Below, piece after piece: positions 24,201 through 37,635 of a stretch of 64,000 nucleotides of DNA. The notes under the pieces were generated by a model, which was not told the origin of the DNA, did no database searches, and worked only from the letters and a program-made list of their open reading frames with translations. The stretch is from Trichoplax adhaerens (Eukaryota > Placozoa > Uniplacotomia > Trichoplacea > Trichoplacidae), in NCBI RefSeq assembly GCF_000150275.1, contig NW_002060952.1, positions 972,362 through 1,036,361 of the forward strand, read 5' to 3'. Positions within the stretch are counted from its first letter, which is position 1. Each line of letters opens with the position of its first letter. Position numbers and translations under genes: made by a program.

Positions 24201-27200
24201 TACTAGATCTATAATTTATTTAATTATTTTAACTACGATTTCGGCAGTTCTAGAATTGTCTTTTCCATTGACCTCTTGCTATAGGTCCAGAATCATGAAT
24301 CTAGAAAATTCTTGTCTTATTTTAAACAAGGAGTTCGGTAAAACATTAATTACATATCCTTATTTTTATTATTAATCAAATTTATCATACTTAAATTTAT
24401 ATCTTCACATTCTAACCAGCTACATCGAAGGCGGTATTGAGTCTGGTTTCAATAAAGTGGAACGCGGTGCATATGAAAAAAAATTATTTCATGTTAAAGG
24501 CAAACGCCTAGTCCGAATTTATTCAGTTAGTATAGAACTAATACAAGTTGAGATAAACATTAATAATAAATATCGTATACTAAATATACTAAATTGATGC
24601 ATTATTTTAATCATCTTTCTAAGGTGGAAGTTAATGTAACTTCATTAAATGATGGCGATTGTTTCATATTGGATGACGGCAAGAAAATTTATTGTTGGTG
24701 CGGTAAAGATAGTCGCAAGGCGGAGCGGATAAAAGTAGTCCTTAAATCATAAATAAATGAATAATTTACTTTTTTTAATCCTAAATAATATTAACTAACT
24801 CACTCATTTATAGCGATCAAATACCTCTAAATTAGCATCAAAATTACAATTACTAGGCAATGGAGGTAGCTAGGAGCATTCGTGATGATGAACGCGGGGG
24901 TAAAGCTAAAATTTACATTATAGGTAGGTAAGATAGCATCGAGGAAGATAAATTTTGTTTTCGACACCGATTTTATTCGGCTATCGATTTTAGTGTATCT
25001 ACGATTATAATAAATAAATACGGCATGCAAATAATCTATAATAATCATTGTAGATGGCCTTTTTTTAAGCAATAAACAGCACATTCTATTCATGAATATA
25101 CCTCAATTATAGACTAGAAGATTTTAAGTATTCCTTGACAAAAACAGAAAATTAAATCAAGCTAGTCCTATACATTACTAGATTTTGTTCTTTTTCAGCT
25201 CTATGAGCTACTAATGAGTACTATTTTACCCAGCAGAATGTTAAATTGATTTTGATTACGACTTAATGTCTCAAGTTTTATAATTGTAACACTTTTACGA
25301 TGAATTTCCTTTCGGGCTATGATTTATGATTTCATCAAATTAACTAATATCGTAAAGGACGATATCATAGACATTTAACTATGCGTATGTTACATTTCAT
25401 AACAATTTATCACGTCGCAACAATACAAAACTATACAAAAATTATAAATTCAATTTGATAAAAAGATGACGGAGTAGATCATGACAGCAAATTTTTTGAA
25501 GCCTTGGGTGGATTTAACCGTAATCAAGTATTATCTGCTGAGTCCGTTGACGATGATATTTCTTCAAACAGAGATGTCTGTTTATACAGGTATGTAATAA
25601 TTCATCTTGATTTGAGGTGGTAAAGTGAAATCTTTCTATATAATGTAAGATCAGGTTTTAGTAGCTATCGAAATATACTTTAATTTCGACGTTAAAACTT
25701 TAGAATTTCGGATGCCAGTGGGGACTTAGAAATGACGCAGGTCGATGAAAGACCATTAAAATATGAACATTTAGACCATAATGTAAGAATGTTGTTTAGT
25801 AAAACACTACAAACTATGTTGAAATCAGTTTTCATATCTACAAATATTATACACTACCATACATCAAATACTTGGTATAAATTAACGGTAGATGAAAGAT
25901 TAAATTGTATATCGTCATTTACAAAATTTGTTACCATGCTTAATTCAATTAATAATAATGAATAGCACTTAGTAAGGTATAGACATCAGATTTAGATTTT
26001 CTGTTTTGAATACTAAGAATAATGCATTATGGCCAATTTTGACAGGATTCTTTTATCTTGGATATCGGAGGCAACGAAATTTTTTTTTGGGTCGGTTCAA
26101 AATGCACTGCAGCGGAGAAAGCAAAAGCAATGAATCAAGCTACAGTATGATATTCAAATTAATTTAGCGTTTATTAGAACAACTAATAACATTATTCTAT
26201 TACAGTTTCGATATTTTAAAAGAATATAGCATGTATCTCTTGAGTTGTAAAAAGTCCCTAAATTTATAAAATCGATAACGTACTTCTAATATTAGTATTT
26301 GATTATTTAGACATTTATTGAAAAATTCAGTTATCCTAAGTGGACTCGTGTTACTCGAGTAATAGATGGTGGAGAGAACTCTATTTTTAAGCAATTCTTC
26401 GTATCATGGCCGAATCGAAATATTCTCGTTGCAGCTCCAAAATATAGTTCTAGTAATATCGGTAAAGTAGAAATACACATTGAAATTTGGAATTTGATGT
26501 TGACGAAAGGACTTTAATTTAATGTAAACTGATAACGTGACTTCTTGGATACAAGTAAACTACTCATTTAATCGACATCCTTACTTATAGCTCAAGTATC
26601 ACAAAATGAAATCGATGTGAAAGCACTGCACCAACAACTAAGTCTAAAGAGAGAAGTCTTGCCTGATAATGGGGATGGCTCTGTTACAGTAAAAAATCAA
26701 TAAGAGAATAATCTTACTGTGATATCTTTAAATACTATGTATATTCGAAATAAGGTGATTGGTAAGTTTACAAGAGTTATATGTGACACCTGTATATCTG
26801 ATCTGATAGATATGGCGGGTTGAAAATTTTCAACTAATTTCCGTTGATAAAGAAGTTTATGGTAAATTCTATAGTGGTGATAGTTATGTCCTGCTATATA
26901 AATATCTCAAACATGGAGCTGAGCTGCACATAATTTATTTTTGGCTGGTAGGTACCGTTATAATGTCTTAACATTAGTTTACTTGTAGACTAAGATAATT
27001 CAGAAGATACAAGTAGCTCAAGAATAATGAAGATTAATGCAGATAACTCGTAGCATAAAGCTATCGCCACTAATTCATATTTACGTAGTAGTATTATAAA
27101 TATAAAACTAAAACTAAGGTATAAATTAAGATATCCTAACGTTTGTCGTCATATATCTTATGAAAGGTTCTATAGATTTCAAACTTGAATTATAGAACTG

Positions 27201-30200
27201 CCTATATCTACATACAAATATTTCAGTTACCGCTTTAGTATTGAGAAATAATAGACTACAGGAATGTCTAACGATAACATTTGTATTTAGGGATTAAAAA
27301 GTAGCCAGGATGAACAAGCATCTGCGGCTGCTTTAGCTAATACAATGGACGATGAGTTAGGTGGAATTGCTACCCAAGTAAGTCCATATTATCGTATATA
27401 AATGATGAATAAGAACATTAAATAATATTATATAACATTTAATTTTAATACAATCATTGTCAAAAATATTCAGATACGTGTTGTTCAAAATAAAGAACCC
27501 GAGCATTTTTTACTGATATTTAAAGGAAAACTGGTCATTTTTGAGGTAAATATTGAATAATAACATTTACTATATTATAAAGTATTATCGATCATATCAT
27601 TCGCATCTGATCAATTTTAGGGAGGCTGTGCTAGCGGATTTAAGAACGTTAACGATAAAGATTCTTATGATGCTGATAGTATCATGCTTTTCCAAATTCA
27701 TGGAACTACAGCTTTTAATACTAAAGCCATTCAGGTATATCAAATTTAGGAATATTCAGTGTATTGTGTAGAGCGCAGATTACTGCTAATTAAACTCTTA
27801 AATTACGGTACTGTCATGTTGTCAAGTGTAGTTACTCTACTCTAAACTTATAAACTAGTAGAGCTCGTGTTTTTTCATATTTGAATAATGTGTCGTGATA
27901 TTAGGTGACTGGAAGGGCATCGTCGTTAAACTCGAACGATGTGTTTGTGCTTAAAACACCCGAACAAACAGCAATTTGGGTAGGCAAGGTGAGTATAATA
28001 ATTTAAAAACTTTGCCTAATATATATCGAACAAATATCTGCTCTGAAACATACAAAATTGCTTTATTACAATATAATGCAACTTAAATTTAAAGTGGTTA
28101 GTAATTTCGTTATGTTTGCAAAATGGATAGAGATATATATATCGAGAGTATGAATGCAGTATCTGAGTAGATATGTGCTCAAGAAAATTCAGGCTCCAGA
28201 TACAAAATATACTTGTAAATCATTATTAACTGCTTAATGTGATATGCATAATGCTAACAGAATGTGATAGGATGGCCTTAGGATAAAATTCAATGGATGA
28301 TCATCCTATAGCATAATTAATGTTAGCTATAACTGCAGTAATCATAGTCTATTGTCTATATAGGGCGCAAATGACAATGAAAAGGGTATGGGTGAAACCA
28401 TCGCTAAATTTATTTCACCGAGAGTGTAAGTAATTTGTGACAATAAGAAATATTGATCAAGTTTAAGATAGTAATCACCTCTACTCATTCATATAACAAT
28501 TTGAAAATCTCTTCATAGTACAAATATTAAAAATAATTCCAATGCTATTGTTGTAACAGAGATATTGAAGTTATCAATGAAGATGATGAACTAGAATGGT
28601 TCTGGTCTGCATTAGGTGGTAAAACTGAGTATGCTTCTAAAGTAAGATTGCAGGTATTTCATCATTAGAACGCAAGAAATACTTTGCTAACATTTTTTAG
28701 TATAATAAATAATATAGTATAATAATACCGGAATAGGGTATCTACTATTGCTAACAGTCATTACTGTGTGTGGTAATATTAATAAAGGAAGTTGCACTAT
28801 CGCAACCGCCACGATTATTTCAATGCTCAAATGCTTCGGGAAGATTTGAAGTCGAAGAAATTCCAGATTTTGTTCAAGAGGTCTGTCTTGTAACTAACAT
28901 AAAATACTATACTAAAGTAGTTACAACTATAATTTCGAATATGATCATTTAAATAGATATCTTTATTTATTATAGGATTTAAGTGAAGACGATGTAATGC
29001 TATTGGATACGTATGATGAGATTTTCTTGTGGATTGGTGAAAGAGCTCGCCCAGAGGAAAAAAAGGCAGCATTGCAAGTAGCAGTGGTAATTGCCTCATA
29101 TTCGTCTATACTGTAGATACATATGAATAGGACTAGTTTTCTTACAATTTCTTTACTTTACGGAATATAAATTAGAGCTATATAGCAGCCTAATGATGGT
29201 TATGGTGTCTAATAGAAATATTTACAACAATTAATTTTTGCGCTTAAAATATCTAAATAAGCAACTTCTCTTCATTCGTCAAGTTCCTATTTATTGTATG
29301 AAATGTGCTTCTATTTCGTCGTCATTGACTAGAAATATATAAAGTCGGATACTTCTGGACGCGATATGAATAATACCGTAATGGCTCAAGTTAAACAAGG
29401 TCGTGAGCCAATAGCTTTTACCTGTAATTTTGTGGCTTGGGATCCCAATAAATGGAGTGTAAGTCACACTGTCATGAAGCAGTAAATGTATATTAAGATG
29501 TACAAATTAATCGATCCTCCTTCATCTGTGTAAAGTTAATTGTTATCAGACTTGATGATTTAAGTTTGTGTTATAATTAGAACGGTAAATCTTATGCTGA
29601 TTTAAAAGCCGAACTTGGGAAAGAGAATGCTGGTGTAACCTTAATTTCCGATGTAAGTTATCTAGCGATTTATACTTCTATTTAAATAGTAAGCAAAGGC
29701 AAATAACAAATTCTGATAATGTATTCAATTTCTATCATATATTAAATAAGGGAGACACTGTATAGTTTCTTTTAAAGTTATAATTCTATCGAGAGAATTA
29801 CTCCTAATAGTAATATTTTACACTGTAACGTACTATACTATTTCTTCTTTGGACATTTAATCAACTATGTGTACTCGAATTACTTATACTCATTATCTTG
29901 CTTGCTTTTGCTATAAGATTCAGTGTGTGATGATTAAATTTTTTTTATAAACTAATATTTCAAACTTACTATATCTAGGAGTTAGCCAAGTATACCAAAA
30001 CGTATGACTACGAAGCTTTAATATCTTCTAAGTTACCGGAAGGAGTTGATGCTCGCCATAAAGAGGTCAGTTACTGCAAATATCATCTATTCTTTCCTAG
30101 GATAGATGTTTAAATTAAGGTTTAGTATAATTCTAAACAAGGACGCCTATGATCTATTTGTAATTTATGTAATTATGTATTATTAAGCTATTATTATCAT

Positions 30201-30612
30201 CGAAAGATATTTGAAAGCGTTATGTTCAGAGTAGTAAAATACAAAACATCTGTGTCGATGGAGCTGAAGTTCAGCCAGTAAATTTTACTATTTTAGAAAT
30301 AGTAAGCTAAGTAATAAAGCCTATTATATCAGCAATTGCGTACTGTATCAGCTGACTGCGCTAATTTTTCTGCTATCTTGGAATATTTCTTTTATGATAT
30401 TTCGTTTAACGTAGGCTATTACATACTTGAGGTCGAGATAATATGTTTTGATTTGATTGTTTAGGCTTCGTTAATATCTTAAGTTTTTACTTATTTAGAG
30501 CTATCTAACAGATGAGGACTTCGAGAAAGTCTTTAACATAACAAGAGAAGAGTTCAAAGCAAAGCCGCAATGGCGTCAACAACAGCTAAAGAAGGAGAAG
30601 AAACTATTTTAA
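21277..30612 (+). CDS. Villin-like actin-binding protein, copy B (26 exons, 807 aa)
   Basis: Exons: 21277-21339, 21792-21866, 23436-23501, 23694-23771, 24285-24337, 24420-24525, 24624-24734, 24857-24923, 25466-25589, 25704-25782, 26046-26144, 26311-26461, 26591-26688, 26810-26947, 27291-27377, 27474-27545, 27621-27734, 27905-27988, 28364-28425, 28560-28653, 28788-28880, 28976-29086, 29333-29458, 29581-29652, 29979-30065, 30499-30612. Exon number and phases are those of copy A. Only three exons differ in length: exon 9 is 12 nt shorter in the acidic linker between repeats 2 and 3, and exons 13 and 21 are 3 nt shorter. No stop or frameshift is seen, so both copies look functional. The headpiece ends LKKEKKLF, the canonical actin-binding motif that copy A changes to KKQK. 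Exon 16 is identical to copy A at every base by eye. A broken coding insert sits in intron 2 (22365-22766). Confidence 0.95.
22365..22766 (+). pseudogene. Unidentified decayed coding insert in villin B intron 2
   Basis: About 22285-22800 is absent from villin A intron 2 and from the solo intron 2 copy. In it, one plus frame runs 134 codons with only four stops, at 22569 (TAA), 22593 (TAA), 22719 (TAA) and 22764 (TAG). Between them the peptide looks like real protein, for example [53 protein letters not shown] and [12 protein letters not shown]. All four stops are one C-to-T change from Gln codons. I do not recognise the family. It could be part of a retrocopy or a translocated exon. Local G+C is higher than in the flanking intron. 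Confidence 0.45.
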
Positions 30613-32856
30613 ACTACAACAGGCACCATTAAAAGTGTTTTCTTAGAATGGGTTTAAAAATGGAAGGATTTACTTAAAATTTTTGATTGAAATAGCATAA
30701 CGTAAACTTATTCAGCAATGTCCTAGCTTTTAACTGTTTTCACTATAAGCCTAACATTCGATAATTTTCATTTTTAAAGAAGATGAAGAAACAATTTACT
30801 TGATAAATGTTTACGTTAAAGACACCTTCCAACTTTGCATTTAGTAATAGCCTTTTTAGAATGATAGTATCAAGAATATCTGCTAGACTAAATGTCTAAG
30901 TTAATGAAATCTTCCAACTTTCCCTATTAGTAATAGCCTTTTTAGAAATAGTAGTATTAAGAATAATGATATCTGTAGGTTTCTTTTCTACTCAACCAAG
31001 ATTTAAAAGTGGATTGGTTTCTACGAAATCATTCATAAATGAAACAGTTTTTCTGAGCTCTAATTAAGCATTAAGTTTGGCTATATTCGTTCCTGATTTA
31101 ATATTGGATGTAATGGTTACTTTTAGGCCTGGTGTAGTTAACTATTTTAAAAAATCAATCAGTACTATTTGCCAATTTGCGAATAATTTGGCTTATTTCC
31201 GTTAGATAACTTAGCTTACATTAGCTTTCTAAAGCAGCTTGCAAGTGGATGGATTTTACTTGATTTATGTAACAAGAATATGATAAATACAGTGTGAGAA
31301 TAGGGATAAAATAAAATAAAGACATCAAATATAAAAAATTGATATTATCGAATGACTGAGCAACAAATATAGTATTTAGAAACTATTTTAGGTATTTGAA
31401 GTCGCACTTTTAACTATGAAATATTTGTTACGATTATAGATCCTTTAGTTTTTAACTTTCAATGGTTAGGGATAATGCATCTAATCGAATTTGAATTTCT
31501 ACACTAGCTGAACAATCTTAACGTCCAAGAAATAGCCATGAAATTGCCTAAACTGCAATTTACAGTATCATAGAGTAAAGCAATCCGTCATTCCTGAACT
31601 GATATTTATCTAGTTTTCATTCTATTTCTTTTATATGCGGTAGTTAATGGATTGAAACTACACTCCTTGGTATAATGTTTCTTAGACATAGAAGATTGCA
31701 AAATTAGCTACCTTAAGAAAACGATGACACTCCGTTGAAACTATTTTAAACTTTGTATCAGCCAATTTATTTTACATATTGAGACTTGCCTGATATTTTA
31801 TTCTATGCTATTCAATCGGGCTATACAAAATTGAAACTAGCTACCGATAAATATTACTTGAATTGTCATAGATTGCTACGTCAGCTGGGCAATCTTTGCC
31901 TCGATTAGGCAATGTTAAAACTAAATTATTTACTAACTGTATCAAGGAAGAAAGTGATACTTAACGTTCTAAAATTCTTTTCATGAATGAATCTATCACA
32001 TTTGCTTATTTTCTGCCCGAATAGAGCTTTTCAGCCTATGAAAGATATGGGTAGATTAACCAAATCTAGTGCAGAACTGTTAGGCTTACAATTAAACCGA
32101 AATTTTATATCTGATGACCATGTAGAAATAACTAAGTACAATATTTCTCCATCTATTAAAGGACAGCAAAAGTGAATCTTCAAGCTTTAATACATAGAAT
32201 TACTACCAGTGTCGTATAATTTAGTCAAGGGAAATTAAGTTAGCCATTCAATTACTGACATAAATCAATCATAACAACATTTAGCATAATAAAACCGCAA
32301 TGTATCTAAGAAATTCGTATATTAATGATATTTTACTACCTAAATGGCTACCTATCTCCGCATTTTGTAGAAAATTAACCACAGTCAACTAAAAGATTAA
32401 TCCTATTTTTTATCAATTGATGGAAGGAAATTCTTTACAAAATTTTTAAGCATATTTAAGTAAATATTTAGAAATGAAAATTCTAAATTTTATCTTTCTA
32501 ATTTCACCTCTAGCATAACATGCCTCCGTAACAGCGCTCTCTAGCATACAAGGCAGCATTTTACTGGTATATAGTCATTAGTTTACGGGGTAAAAATTGA
32601 ACTCTTTACGCATATATATTCAACAGATCCACATTATAACATGTAACGTGTGTAAAATCTTTCTCTATTAATTATTTAAACGAAGTTAAAGGGAACAATT
32701 ATTCGTTTATATTATTTTCTGCGACATGGTATAAACCTATTTCATGGTCAATCCAGTTAGCAGAAATAGCCCATTTGATGGATACTAAGGCCAGAAATAT
32801 TAACGAAGTAAAAATAATACTGATTTAGAATAAAGCAAGGCAGAAATGATGATCTC
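30613..32856. other. Convergent intergenic region between villin B and SLC6 gene C
   Basis: The first 350 bp are the villin 3' flank shared with villin A. About 31385-32215 is the block also found at 17110-18030. Within it, a plus frame at 31987-32175 has a protein-like part (MKDMGRLTKSSAELLG) with no assignable family and no open counterpart in the other copy. From 32216 to 32856 nothing is recognised. Confidence 0.5.
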
Positions 32857-35800
32857 TCAGATAGCAGATTCATAAACGGGCCCAGATAGTTGGCCCCACT
32901 TTTGGTAGCCGTTGGGGTACGGGGCTTTCTTTTCACCGCCAGCTAAACTACCGTAGAGTTCCCTTTTCATTTGCAATTCGGTTGCGTCCTCGGGAGGAAC
33001 TAATAATTTGGTAAAACGCTAATCCATGAAGAGACATAAAAGTTAGTTTTAAATGTATTGTGTATGAGGCCTAATACATTATTATCCATGAAAAATTTCC
33101 ATATCCTCAAATTGTAATATTATTGGACAGTTCATTTCTTGATACTTCAATTATTATACAAATAACTTTCTTCTGATTACTATGCAAGTTAGGCTATTTT
33201 TATTTCAAATTAGAAATATGACTAGGTCTATTTACCTCAGTAATGGAGCCTTTCGTGATGAATAAGAGATATATGGCTCGAACAACGATGCATAATAGCG
33301 AAAGAGCAACCATAAGCCAGCCAACAAAATCTCCCCACCAAGGATATGGTTTGCCATCGTATTTTAATGGTGCATAATTAAGGATACCAAAGATAAGTAT
33401 TACCTAGCCAAAAATAAAATAATTACTTCTAATATAGCCCGAATTAGCGATTAAATGCTAAAGGAAGGAGAATTAGTCAATCAAATTTTAGTACAATGAG
33501 TAGAAATGGAAATAATATTTTACCAGTGTAAGCCCTGGTGATATCAATAACCAACAAATGCGCCAAACAATCCAGACCTTTTTCCCAGTAACGTAACCAA
33601 TATTACGACTGAATCGGTCAACACCTATAATAGTAATTCAAGGGAATGATTTAGTTTATTGCTTGGCTATGAAATCTATTTTGATGGTTTTGATAGGAGA
33701 ATACGTTATGCATGTAACATCTCAGTTACTATTCGATGTCTTTGACAACTGTCCAGCACTAGTTATAACGCATAACTAACATATATTGTACCTATCTAAA
33801 TCAGGATTAATAAAAACTATCAGACCTACAGCCCATCTCTACTTTGTAATTCGATCAAAATATAGTAATATGTGGATTGGAAAGGAGATTTAGCGATTGA
33901 TGTAATTGTTTTATTGATTTCAGTAAAATCTGGATATAATTAAGGCTACCAATTACCGTAGAACCAGGAAACAGTTACAATTTCAAGAAAGACGGATACA
34001 ACCAAAGCTGAACCAGCCGAATATAAATTAAACATTTGGAATACATAGATTCCACCCTTCAAGGATAAAAATGGTCATTATTTTTATGATTTCAAATATT
34101 AATTTCAATTAAGATTTTGCAGAGAAAGAGAGAACAGTGCTTCAACTTTTAGCTAGGTTATGTGATTAAGATTGAATTCTACTTACTCTTGTTATACATG
34201 TCAATCCGAGCAATAATTCAACCATGCAAATGGCTAATTTTAGCCACATTTCACGTTCTCTAAGAACTTTAGGCCACATATCCATTAAACCAGTGGCCAT
34301 AACTTCAACAATCCCAAACTAAATTCAAAGTAGAAATTGAGTAAAACCCTATTAAAGTCTGTTCTATAGACATGGAAGTAATTATTGCTTTGATTTACTA
34401 GGCACGCAAAGTCATTTTTTAATCTAACTATTAGTAAAGGCTATTAATAACATTTTAAGATTTAAGATAGATTAAATCTGAATTTATAGCTACCGCGGTA
34501 TCGATGCCAATAGTGATAAGCATGAAGAAAAAGAGTAGGGCCCAAAAATTAGCTCCAGGTAGTGTGGCTAATCCAGCCGGATAAACGATAAATATTAATC
34601 CGGGACCTAGATACGTAGTCAGCAAATTCCGTTTAGTAAGTAGGATAATTTCTATACTCTTTGGAAATATAAGTAGTATTGCAAACTGTCTTCCCACAAG
34701 TAAACCAGTTCGAAAATATAGTAGGCAAAGGAAGTCTATGTTATATGATTGGTTTAGCTACAAAATATTTAGTAAGATTGACCTTGAGTTACTACGCTAG
34801 AAATGGGAGCGCGTTGTTGATAGGCCATAAAACCCAACATGGAGAAAATGACAAAGCCAGAAAAAAAGCTAGTAAGAGAATTGCATACAGCTATAATAAT
34901 AGCGTCCCTAAAATAAACGAAAAAATAGGATTACAATAAAAGAATTTCCTCGAGTTTTATCTATTGGGTTTAAGTTCGACAAGAATATTGATATTTATAA
35001 GATAACTATAAGTGTATCAAGATTGCTATAAAAGAATTGCTTAAGTTGATCGTTTTAGGCGTAAGTTCAACGAAAATACTGATATTTACACGATAATAAT
35101 ATAAAGATTACTGTAGAGAAATTGCTTGAATTGACCATTTTAGGCGTATCTTTAACGAGAATATTGATATTCATAAAGTAATTATATAAAGAATGCAGTC
35201 AAGAAATTGCTCGAATAGATTATTTTAGGCGTATAATTAGCAAGAATATTGATAATAATATCGCAATTATATAATTAAGCCATTAGGATGTCCATTATAA
35301 AAAATTTAAATGAATAACTTAGACTACTTGAGGACGTTCTTTCCGCGTTTATTATAGCTAGCCATCGTTAACGTAGTGCCAAACCCAGCACCTAAGGTAT
35401 AAAATATTTGTGTCCCAGCATCTCGCCAAGCCTTGTATGTATAAATTATTATAATGTGATTTAATACAGCTTTATTCACCACTAATGGTTTTAAATTATC
35501 ACAGTTGTATCTGGTTTATTGTAATTGTAAATTTATAGAGAAAATAGGACTTGTCCGTCGCCTGGCTGCGATGCAACGCTTGGCTATCATTAGCTTACAT
35601 TTAAATCGCGCAATTTAGATCCATCAACATTGACATAGTATAAAACTCCTTGTAATGCACCAGGTAGAGTCAATCCACGAATAAGAAGTATAAATAAGAC
35701 TAGATATGGGAAAGTAGCAGTAAAATATACAACCTATCGTAAAGAGTAGATCAAACAAGGTTAATAAAGAGGAGAATCAGCTTAAGTTTATATCATTTAA

Positions 35801-37635
35801 TAACTATCATTAAAGGCTGTAGTTATATTATTATTGACTATTTCTGAATTGAATACACTAGTAATGAGTCAGATACCTTCCCTGTCCATCGGATTCCTTT
35901 AAAGATGCAGAAATAAACCAGCAACCAGGCAAATAACAGCAGTAGGGCAAGTTCCCATTTAACTGGACCAGCAATGTTTGGGTCACCGCTCATATCTAAT
36001 ACACGACGACTAAAGGTATAATAGAAATTGCATATGGGTATTAAATTTGTTGCCATTTGTTAATGAAGAATTGGAATAGAATAGCAAACGAGATGATGAA
36101 AACAATACTGTTATAGATTGATATTATAGAGTAACCGAAATATTATCATGTTATTAAGGACGAAGATAGAGCTCATGGAATATCCAATACCCGTCCATAA
36201 GCAATCTACAACGACTATATGCACAATAAAATGGCTAAAAATGGAATAAAAAGTTTCACATAAACTTCAAGCTTGTTACTATCGATGTTGAGGAATTGTA
36301 ATATACGGCAATATCGGAAGAAAAGCGAAATACAATATAAACATATCATGGAAATAGAAATGCTACAACTTGATACTATGGAGTAAAAGGAATACATGTA
36401 TTATGACAGTATAAAGAACAAAGATTCAGCTATAGAAATATCTGAAATACTATAGATTAATTATAGCTAGTTCTATCTTGCTTCCGATAAATATAATTTA
36501 TAAATCCAGGACAGAATTTGAGTTCATTAATACTTGTTATATCCCTCCGAAAAAAGCTAGACTCGATATCAAGTTGGATTGATGCTAACGAACGGAAACT
36601 GATCAATATTTATCTATCAATCATCTCATGTAAACTGCTCTCAATCAATTGAGTAGTAGAAAAATAGGAGAATTGAAATAATAGTTTATGAGCCACATTT
36701 TGCACGCTGAGGCACTGTTTCCGCATGCTAATAAATATACAATATTAAAATAATGCTGAGGCTTTACTTATAAAATTCCTCGCTAGGCGAAACTCCAGTA
36801 TCGTTGGCATCCGATGAGATATTTCGAATGAAACAGTTGACTGTGTTCCAGTCGTTATTGCAGGTTGTCCAAGGTAATGGTGAGGCAAAACTGGCAAAGA
36901 AATAAAATAGAGCCCATACCAAAATAATGATGTAATAGATTGATGCCAGGAAGCAAAGTGTCAACATGGAATAACCAACACCTAAAGAAAGCGAGAAAAT
37001 TCATATTAAAACTTTTTCATACCGCTTCTTCTAAGCATTAACTTTTTTATCGAATAGTAAATTGAAAGAAAACTTTCTTCGTAAGAGTCAATTTACCTTC
37101 CAAAGGATGAAATAATAGTCATTGAAACTTTCTAAACTCTCCATAATCATACCTGACAATAGGGGGCAAATGTTGTAGAAGCTAATAGATGCACCGCGCT
37201 GGAAGTATTGCCCAATGCAAAATTCCAAGCCCATAATAGGAAGGCCAATGAAGAGTAGCGCAAGGAAGTAAGGAACAAGAAAAGCACCTTTTCCACAATG
37301 TGAAATGTAATTTATAATGAGTATTAAAAAATGAGACGTTCGTTTCTATCTATTTGCTATGCTTTGGAATAATATCATACAGTACGTTTAAAGTGGAGAT
37401 AACATCAAGATAGTGGTATAATATTGGAGTACATACCTCCACCATGTTGGTAGCAAAGATAAGGAAATCTCCAAAGATTACCAAAACCAACTACTAATCC
37501 AAGAACAGTTATGACAAAATCAATGGCTTTCCCCCAGCTTTGACGTTCAGTGTTATCACTCGTGGGCTCCTCGCTCAAATTCTGGCTATCATCTCTTGCT
37601 TCATCTACCTTACCGTTAAACGAATTCTCTGCCAT
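32857..37635 (-). CDS. SLC6-family Na+/Cl- dependent transporter, gene C (13 exons, 606 aa)
   Basis: Exons in transcription order: 37635-37437, 37287-37153, 36981-36768, 36009-35877, 35733-35599, 35431-35328, 34907-34783, 34606-34494, 34318-34187, 34056-33957, 33624-33524, 33403-33236, 33018-32857. All phases fit. Key parts are TM1 [12 protein letters not shown] (about 50-61), the second extracellular loop with a Cys pair ([14 protein letters not shown]) and NIS/NDT glycosylation sites, [11 protein letters not shown]7 [14 protein letters not shown] with the Ser typical of chloride dependence, GPGLIF, and [10 protein letters not shown] near the end. The length is normal for the family. Residue 50 is Gly where monoamine transporters carry Asp, so an amino-acid or derivative substrate (GABA, glycine, taurine, betaine or creatine type) is likely; the exact substrate cannot be read. 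It is the paralog of the gene at 57534-63947. Confidence 0.95.
34941..35277. repeat. Tandem repeat in SLC6 gene C intron 6, unit about 83-92 bp, four copies
   Basis: AGAA(A)TTGCT starts units at about 34941, 35033, 35116 and 35202. Each continues with TTTTAGGCGTA and AACGAGAATATTGATAT-like segments. The array fills most of the intron between exons 6 and 7. Confidence 0.8.
36065..36191 (-). pseudogene. Decayed extra copy of SLC6 exon 3 inside intron 3 of gene C
   Basis: On the minus strand from 36191, [12 protein letters not shown] resembles the start of the real exon 3 ([12 protein letters not shown]). From 36124, in another frame, [20 protein letters not shown] resembles the continuation ([16 protein letters not shown]). 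About 30 extra bases and a frame change separate the two. No acceptor AG adjoins the start. Position and strand suggest a tandem exon duplication, once possibly an alternative exon, now broken. Confidence 0.5.

Noticed and set aside
34679-34939. 86-codon plus frame
   Set aside because: Antisense shadow of SLC6 gene C exon 7 (34783-34907).
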